Below, piece after piece: positions 59,288 to 64,000 of a DNA stretch of 64,000 nucleotides (within the stretch, counting starts at the first letter, position 1; every line of letters starts with the position of its first letter). This stretch comes from Thermoguttaceae bacterium (GTDB lineage: Bacteria; Planctomycetota; Planctomycetia; Pirellulales; Thermoguttaceae), in contig JAFRXD010000060.1 of the NCBI GenBank assembly GCA_017441605.1, positions 1 through 64,000 on the forward strand. Direction: 5' to 3'. The translations under genes and the position numbers were made by a program. The notes beneath the pieces are model-generated. The model did no database searches, was not told where the DNA came from, and was given only the letters and a program-made list of their open reading frames with translations.

Positions 59288-60010
59288 ATGACAATTATCG
59301 ACGCTTCAAATCTCGACCATCGAGAGATTAACGACAAGATTCGCGAAGCCGGCGAGGAAATGACAATACGCGGGTGTCTCGGTCAGCGCTTTATCGCGAC
59401 CGGGGCGTCCGACAAGAAGATCGCGATCGAGGGCGTTCCCGGCAACGCGCTCGGGTCGTACCTAAACGGCGCGACGATCGACGTTCGCGGCAACGCTCAA
59501 GACGCGGTCGGGGACACGATGAACGACGGGACGATTATCGTTCGCGGGGACGTTCGGGACGTCGCCGGATACGCGGCGCGCCGGGGTCGGATCTACGTTC
59601 GGGGGAACGCGGGGTACCGAGTCGGCGTTCATATGAAGGCTTACGAGGACAAGTCGCCGCTGATCGTGGTCGGAGGGCGCGCGGGGAGTTTCCTCGGGGA
59701 GTACCAAGCGGGCGGCTCGATCGTCGTTTTAGGGCTCGGAATCGGTGACAAGCCGCTCGTCGGCGACTTCCCTTGCGCGGGGATGCACGGGGGCAAGATG
59801 TGGCTTCGTTGCGCGCCGGATCGAGTTCGGTTCCCAAATCAAGTTCTAGCGCGACGTATCGAAGAATCGGAGCGCGCGGAGCTGCGCGCGCTTATCGCGG
59901 ACTACTGCCGCGTCTTCGACCTCGATCTCGACGAAACGACGAGCGGCGCGTTTACCGTCGTCGTTCCCAACGCTTCCAATCCCTATCGCCAATTGCGCGT
60001 CGACAACTGA
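59288..60010 (+). CDS. gltB3: Glutamate synthase, GXGXG domain protein
   Basis: This 240-residue stand-alone version of the C-terminal GXGXG domain is a beta-solenoid of repeats such as GNALGSYLNGATIDVRGN, GDTMNDGTIIVRGD and GYAARRGRIYVRGNAG. In large glutamate synthases this domain holds the amidotransferase and synthase parts in place and shapes the ammonia tunnel. With the two preceding genes it completes the split enzyme. It is separated from the FMN gene by 21 bp and from the next gene by seven. Confidence 0.9.
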   Translation: MTIIDASNLDHREINDKIREAGEEMTIRGCLGQRFIATGASDKKIAIEGVPGNALGSYLNGATIDVRGNAQDAVGDTMNDGTIIVRGDVRDVAGYAARRGRIYVRGNAGYRVGVHMKAYEDKSPLIVVGGRAGSFLGEYQAGGSIVVLGLGIGDKPLVGDFPCAGMHGGKMWLRCAPDRVRFPNQVLARRIEESERAELRALIADYCRVFDLDLDETTSGAFTVVVPNASNPYRQLRVDN

Positions 60011-60017
60011 AATCGCC

Positions 60018-61190
60018 ATGAAAAATTCCGAATTAGAAGCCCTCGAATTTGTTCGCGAGGAGGACGTTAAATTCGTCAGGCTCGCGTTTTGCGACGTATT
60101 GGGACGACTGAAGAACGTCGCGCTGGCGGCGCGGGAACTGCCGAGCGCTTTCGAGCGCGGGTTCGCGTTCGATCCGAGAGGAATCGCGGGATTCGAGGGG
60201 GACGACTCGCGACTGCTCTTGCGCCCCGACCCGGCGACGCTCGCCGTTCTGCCCTGGCGCCCCGACCGAGGTCGGGTCGTGAGAATGTTTTGCGATATTG
60301 CGCGCGTCGACGGTTCCCCGTTCGAGGGCGACTCGCGAGGCGTTCTCAAGCGCGCGATCGCCGACGCCGACGCGGCGGGGTATCGTTTTCGGTTCGGAAC
60401 GCGACTCGAATTCTACCTTTTCCAACTCGACGAAAAGGGGGAGCCGACCCGAATTCCCTGCGACGTCGGCGGTTATATGGACGACTATCCGGACGACAAG
60501 GCGGAGAACGTTCGGCGCGAGATCTGTCTAAATCTCGAGAGCATGGGATTTCCGCAAGAGAGCTCGCGGCACGGATCCGGACCGGGGCAGAACCGGATCG
60601 ATTTTGGGTTCGTCGACGCCTCGACGGTCGCGGAGCAGGTCGGTTCGTTTCGCGCCGCGACCCGCACGATCGCGGGCAGAAACGGGTACTACGCCGACTT
60701 TTCCCCCACCCCTCTTCCGGAGCGCCCGGGCAACGCGATGGGGATCGCGATGGCGGTCGTCCCGAAGGACGGAAGTCAAGAGGAGCGCGTCTCGCGAAGA
60801 GCGCTCAACGGCTTGCTCGCGAAGGCCCCGGAAATCTCGCTGTTGTTGAATCCGGTCGTCGCGTCGTTCGAGCGCGCGCGGATCGAGCCGCGAGCGCGCG
60901 CGGTCGAGGAGCGCCTCGACGCGGACGGTCGGCGCGTTCTGGAATTTTGCGCCCCGGACGCGATCGCGAATCCGTATCTCGTTTTCGCGTCGCTAATTCG
61001 AGCGGCGACGCTCGGTTTGGAGAACGGCGCGATCGTTTCGGAACCGAGCGAGATTTGGCAAACGCCGCGCTCGTTCGAGGACGCGGCGCGACTCGCCGAG
61101 GCGAGCGATTTCGTCGGCTCGTTCGTTCCGCGAGCGTTTCTTCGAGCGATCGTATCGTCGGCAAAGGAATCGCGCGATGGGCTCGTTTGA
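60018..61190 (+). CDS. Divergent glutamine synthetase homologue
   Basis: This 390-residue GSI-fold protein shows VKFVRLAFCDVLGRLKNVAL (beta-grasp), GYRFRFGTRLEFYLF, GSGPGQNRIDFG and NPYLVFASLIRAA. Key positions differ from active enzymes: the HHE-x-x-PGQ block reads SRHGSGPGQ, and the glutamate-site GSGMH motif is replaced by GNAMGIA. The R-x-E/R-SPD region reads LEFCAPDAIANPY. Ordinary activity is therefore doubtful. It stands between the split glutamate synthase and the ANTAR regulator, overlapping the latter by 14 bases. A regulatory or sensory role, for example binding glutamine or the ANTAR protein, is possible but inferred only. GSIII at 54121 presumably supplies the enzyme activity. 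Confidence 0.8.
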   Translation: MKNSELEALEFVREEDVKFVRLAFCDVLGRLKNVALAARELPSAFERGFAFDPRGIAGFEGDDSRLLLRPDPATLAVLPWRPDRGRVVRMFCDIARVDGSPFEGDSRGVLKRAIADADAAGYRFRFGTRLEFYLFQLDEKGEPTRIPCDVGGYMDDYPDDKAENVRREICLNLESMGFPQESSRHGSGPGQNRIDFGFVDASTVAEQVGSFRAATRTIAGRNGYYADFSPTPLPERPGNAMGIAMAVVPKDGSQEERVSRRALNGLLAKAPEISLLLNPVVASFERARIEPRARAVEERLDADGRRVLEFCAPDAIANPYLVFASLIRAATLGLENGAIVSEPSEIWQTPRSFEDAARLAEASDFVGSFVPRAFLRAIVSSAKESRDGLV

Positions 61191-61761
61191 ACGGGTTTAC
61201 AGCGCGCTGGTGGTCTCGGCGTTTCCGGGTTTCAACGCGTCGCTTCCGTCCCTTTTTCCCGCGTCGCGATTCGAGACGATTCGATTGGTCGGGAGCTTAA
61301 GCGCGGCGAAGCGCGCTTGGTCGGAGCGAACGTTCGACTTGGTCGCGATCAACTCGCCCCTTCCCGACGGCATTGGAACGCGTTTCGCGGCGGACGTTTG
61401 CGATTCTCCCGGCGCGGTCGCGCTCATGCTGGCGCGCCCGGAGGACTGCGCGAGCGTGTGGGAGACGACGGCGGCGAGCGGGGTGTTCGTCTTGCAAAAG
61501 CCGGCGTCGGGCCCGGCGTTCGCCAACGCGCTCGAATGGGCGGAGCGGGCGCGGGAGCGGCTCCGAAGAGTCGAGGCGCGCGCGACTTCGGCGGAGACGA
61601 AACTAGAGGAGTTTCGGCTCGTTAATCGCGCGAAGCGGCTGCTCGTCGAGCGCCAGGGCTTGGACGAGGAAACCGCGCACCGAACGATTATTAAAACCGC
61701 GATGGATCGCTGCGTTTCCAAGGGGATCGTCGCCAAGGAAATTATCGACAAGCTAGGCTGA
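61177..61761 (+). CDS. ANTAR-domain antitermination regulator, degenerate receiver
   Basis: This is a 194-residue protein. The N-terminal 120 residues have a receiver-like fold (ALVVSAFPG, FDLVAINSPLPDG, AVALMLARPED, GVFVLQKPASG), but the acidic pair of the first strand and the phospho-acceptor Asp are missing (Asn/Ser in AINSP). A coiled-coil linker leads to an ANTAR domain (about 145-192) with the usual signature: AKRLLVERQGLDEETAH, AMDRC and IVAKEIID. ANTAR domains bind paired hairpins in leader RNAs and prevent termination, mostly in nitrogen genes (NasT, AmiR, EutV). AAAGGA precedes the ATG, which lies inside the end of the GS homologue gene. Targets are probably the terminator-bearing leaders at 56240-56641. 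Confidence 0.9.
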   Translation: MGSFERVYSALVVSAFPGFNASLPSLFPASRFETIRLVGSLSAAKRAWSERTFDLVAINSPLPDGIGTRFAADVCDSPGAVALMLARPEDCASVWETTAASGVFVLQKPASGPAFANALEWAERARERLRRVEARATSAETKLEEFRLVNRAKRLLVERQGLDEETAHRTIIKTAMDRCVSKGIVAKEIIDKLG

Positions 61762-61766
61762 ACGCG

Positions 61767-63209
61767 CTATTTAACGACGATCGTTCCGATTTTATAGCGC
61801 TTTTGCCCGTCGTCGCCGGGGATCGGAAGCTCGAGGGTCGGGGTTCCGTCGCGCCGTCCGACGCTCAGATAGACGCCGTATGTTCCGGGTTTGGTCGTCG
61901 GAGCGACGAGCCCGACGCGGAAGGTCGTTTCGCGGTCGACTTTAGGCGCCTCGCCCGGTTTGGCGACCGGGAGATCGCGAACGTCGAACGACTCGTCGGA
62001 GAGAACCGAAACGATTCCGCCCTCGGCGTCTTTGAGGGTCAGCGCGACAAATCCGCCGGGATAGCACGGCGCGACCCCGACGTTTTGCAACGTCCAAGAG
62101 ACCTGGAACGGCTCGCCTTTTTGGATCTCGCTCGGATATTCGACTTTGGACGGCAGAATCCGGTACCCTATGCGGCGATTGATCTTGCGAACCGTCTCTT
62201 TTAACTCGTCCCACTCGACGTCGGGGAACCAGTGAATCGACATATAGGAGGCATGGTAAGCCTCGATCGATTCGATTAGCTTTTCGTCGTTCCAGGCGCC
62301 GCGCTCTTGCGAGCCTTTGAAGTGCTCGTGCTCCAAGATCACCGGAAGTTTCGGCCAGAACTTTTGCGCCATATCGGCGTGGAACCACGGGTTGATCGGG
62401 GAGACGAGAATACTGTCGTCGCGCAGAGAGACGTTTTGGGAGAGGGCGTAGTCGGTCTCGGGGAAATCGAACCCAGGCTCTTCCGGACCGGCGACGTCGT
62501 CGCTAACGCACAAGAGGACGTCGGGGAAGTATTTGCGATGGAGATCGATATGCTTCTTGATCGTCGCGAGGGCGCGCTCGGGGGCGGCTCGCTGGAACTT
62601 CGCGACGTCCCACACGCCGAGGGATGTGTGCCCCTCGCCCCACATGCCGTAAGAGCCGACGTCGATAAACGCTATGTCGGGATTTCCGTTGTATCGCGCC
62701 CCGGCGGCGGCGAGGAAGCGCTCCAGCTTCTCGAGAAAGATCGGGTCGTCGAAAACGGGATCGACCGTCTTTCCCTCGGGGTCGGGACCCTTGCCCCAGG
62801 TATAGCGGATCGACTCCGCCCCCGCGTCGAACACCCATTTCGGGGTCGCGTATTCGAGCCAGTTCTCCGACGCGGTGAATCGGAACGCGACTTTCTTGCC
62901 CTTGGCGATCCAGCGCTGCGCCGGGGTATCGACGATCGCCCAGTTAAAAACCCCTTCTTCCGGCTCGAGATACGCCCAAGGAAGTCGAAGATAGATCGTC
63001 GAGCAGCCCTCGAACCAGTCGAGCGAATCGGACGGCGCCAATTTGCTTCCGTAGTTCGACGGGATATTGGAATAGAAGTGCATGGTCCAACCCATTTGCG
63101 GGTTGATTAGCGCGCGCCCGTCGTCCTCGAGCGAGACGGTCGTCGTCTCTTGCCCGAGCGCCGAACACGCCAGAAGCGCCGCGAACAGCGCCGTCGCGAT
63201 GAATCGCAT
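61767..63209 (-). CDS. Secreted DUF4832/DUF4874-type protein
   Basis: This 480-residue protein has a signal peptide (FIATALFAALLACSALGQ). The start at 63209 has GGGAG nine bases upstream; a longer frame exists but has no support. The body resembles the DUF4874/DUF4832 pair seen in secreted carbohydrate-related proteins: ALINPQMGWTMHFYS, YLRLPWAYLEPEEGVFNWAIVD, KKVAFRFTASENW, DIAFIDVGSYGMWGEGH and HIDLHRKYFPDVLL. A beta-sandwich end (FQVSWTLQNVG, GTYGVYLSVGRRD) follows. It looks like a TIM-barrel glycosidase-related fold; activity is not known. The stop lies five bases from that of the convergent ANTAR gene, with no terminator between them. Confidence 0.75.
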   Translation of the reverse strand: MRFIATALFAALLACSALGQETTTVSLEDDGRALINPQMGWTMHFYSNIPSNYGSKLAPSDSLDWFEGCSTIYLRLPWAYLEPEEGVFNWAIVDTPAQRWIAKGKKVAFRFTASENWLEYATPKWVFDAGAESIRYTWGKGPDPEGKTVDPVFDDPIFLEKLERFLAAAGARYNGNPDIAFIDVGSYGMWGEGHTSLGVWDVAKFQRAAPERALATIKKHIDLHRKYFPDVLLCVSDDVAGPEEPGFDFPETDYALSQNVSLRDDSILVSPINPWFHADMAQKFWPKLPVILEHEHFKGSQERGAWNDEKLIESIEAYHASYMSIHWFPDVEWDELKETVRKINRRIGYRILPSKVEYPSEIQKGEPFQVSWTLQNVGVAPCYPGGFVALTLKDAEGGIVSVLSDESFDVRDLPVAKPGEAPKVDRETTFRVGLVAPTTKPGTYGVYLSVGRRDGTPTLELPIPGDDGQKRYKIGTIVVK

Positions 63210-63277
63210 CTCGATACTCCCTTTGGCTTTGGTTGAATCGCCGCTCGTCAAGGCGCGCGGCGACGCTTTCGAACCCC

Positions 63278-63306
63278 ATTCTACCAAAGGAGAGCGCGCG
63301 CGACAA
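63278..63306 (-). promoter_or_regulatory. Promoter of the DUF4832-type gene
   Basis: On the minus strand TTGTCG (63301-63306), 17 bp and TAGAAT (63278-63283). The leader would be about 62 bases. Confidence 0.6.
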
Positions 63307-63402
63307 GTCGTCGCGCCGGACTTTTATTTCGAGGATCTCGAACCATACTTTTCGGCGACGATTGGGAAATAACTCGCGATCAAAAACGCGACGACGAGCG
63401 AA

Positions 63403-63564
63403 CTAGCGCCAAGAATCGTCGGAGTATCGTTTGACCGTCGCCGCGACGATCGCGAGCGCGAGCATAAGAAGTCTAAGGAGCGGACGAACGCAAATAACAA
63501 CCGCCGCCATAATGAAGAAGCCAAGAACTTCGAAGTCGCCGTTCGTTTGAAGTCCTCCTTTCAT
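63403..63564 (-). CDS. Possible 53-residue membrane peptide
   Basis: The ORF encodes a short polar start (MKGGLQTNGDFEV) followed by two closely spaced hydrophobic stretches (LGFFIMAAVVICV and LLMLALAIVAATV) and a basic end. AAAAGGGGAC precedes the ATG at a reasonable distance, and just upstream the sequence GTCCCC...GGGGAC can form a hairpin. An overlapping ORF in another frame (63324-63524) is Arg/Ser-rich and less convincing. It lies 46 bp after the truncated membrane-protein gene and may be part of the same transcript. Confidence 0.4.
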   Translation of the reverse strand: MKGGLQTNGDFEVLGFFIMAAVVICVRPLLRLLMLALAIVAATVKRYSDDSWR

Positions 63565-63610
63565 TTGAAGTCCCCTTTTCAAAGGGGGACGACGTAACGT
63601 AGTTTTGTTT

Positions 63611-64000
63611 TTACCCGAGCGTTTCTCGATCGATTTCCCCCGCTTCGCGCGCGGCTTCCAGGCGTTCTAATGTCCGTTGATTTCTACTGTTGTAAGAGGA
63701 TCTCGAATCTTTCTCCCCCGCGACCGCCACGGCGCGAATCAGAACCGCAAAACCGGCGACGAGCGCGATAGCGCCGACGGGCGGACAGACGGTCAAAAGC
63801 CCCAAACCTCCAATGAAATACCCGATCGGATTGCGAGGGTCTCGATACTCGAGCATAGAGAAATCGACTCCGGACCGCGCCCACTCGAGTTCCCGCTCGA
63901 GCTTCTCCGCCCGTTTTCGCTCGCGTCGCTCTCGCGCTTTGCGCTCGAGCTCGAGTAGACGGCGCTCTAGACCAAGCCGCAACCTGTCGATCCAATCCGG
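63611..64000 (-). CDS. Membrane protein with coiled-coil start, 5' truncated
   Basis: The frame is open to the right edge of the window, so the true start lies outside; 129 residues are visible. The visible part begins DWIDRLRLGLERRLLELERK and continues as a highly charged Arg/Glu helix for about 45 residues. Two membrane segments follow (about 65-105, IGYFIGGLGLLTVCPPVGA and ALVAGFAVLIRAVAVAG), and then a polar tail (TLERLEAAREAGEID). A TTG within the frame could start a shorter protein, but the sequence upstream of it reads naturally. No family is recognised. Confidence 0.6.
   Translation of the reverse strand, partial: PDWIDRLRLGLERRLLELERKARERRERKRAEKLERELEWARSGVDFSMLEYRDPRNPIGYFIGGLGLLTVCPPVGAIALVAGFAVLIRAVAVAGEKDSRSSYNSRNQRTLERLEAAREAGEIDRETLG

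Noticed and set aside
63324..63524. 66-codon minus-strand ORF upstream of the DUF4832-type gene
   Set aside because: Arg/Ser-rich translation and no ribosome site; the overlapping 63403-63564 frame has a ribosome site and a membrane-protein pattern.
1..64000. CRISPR arrays, tRNA or rRNA genes, insertion sequences
   Set aside because: No repeat-spacer pattern, no cloverleaf-like intergenic sequence, no rRNA-like stretch and no transposase frame or terminal inverted repeat pair was seen. The only tandem repeats are coding (1-111 and 12833-13457).

Overview
The window is one contiguous piece of a GC-rich bacterial chromosome with dense genes, usable Shine-Dalgarno sites and sigma-70-like promoters (TTGNNN, 16-17 bp, TAnaaT). 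The gene content suggests a planctomycete: ExbD-like proteins with FQDAITS and ICNMFGG entry motifs, GYF-domain membrane proteins, a VWA membrane protein, SUMF1-fold proteins, large secreted proteins, GSIII and an Amt-PII fusion. This assignment is inference from gene families; no rRNA or tRNA was found to anchor it.

Left third (1-24.5 kb, plus strand). After a truncated repeat/beta-helix gene come two related cassettes. Each holds a zinc-ribbon P-loop GTPase (978, 16243), a GAP1-like partner with one membrane span (2332, 17577), a roughly 980-residue single-span coiled-coil protein (6060, 20183) and a GYF-domain polytopic protein (9012, 23206). Between them lie one MotA/TolQ/ExbB-type channel gene (9958), two pairs of ExbD-like coiled-coil stators (10848/11652 and 13796/14620) and two low-complexity exported proteins, one Gly-rich and one Pro-rich. 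The whole looks like an ion-motive, GTPase-controlled envelope machine, partly duplicated. The C-terminal half of the first GAP1-like gene is conspicuously AT-rich and unrelated to its paralogue, like an exchangeable effector module. The block ends at a strong terminator followed by two very small genes with excellent ribosome sites.

Middle (25-45 kb). A secreted TIM-barrel-like protein gene faces a minus-strand group: a VWA membrane protein, then four members of a repeat-built membrane family. One of these (31172-34240) is a ninefold-repeat fusion of three three-repeat genes. Next come a triple SUMF1-fold secreted protein, a secreted beta-propeller/beta-helix protein, and a beta-lactamase-fold/NamZ fusion flanked by two duplicated modules (conserved leader, repeat membrane protein, near-identical terminator).

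Right (45-64 kb). This is a nitrogen-assimilation region. On the minus strand lie glnN (GSIII), amt fused to PII, asnB, carA, carB and dapL. Divergently on the plus strand are three split glutamate synthase genes (amidotransferase, ferredoxin-FMN and GXGXG domains), a divergent glutamine synthetase homologue and an ANTAR-domain regulator with a degenerate receiver. Both divergent leaders contain intrinsic-terminator hairpins just after the predicted promoters: two in tandem for glnN, one for the glutamate synthase operon. This fits antitermination control by the ANTAR protein encoded in the same cluster. The window closes with a secreted DUF4832-type protein, a tiny membrane-protein ORF and a truncated membrane-protein gene.
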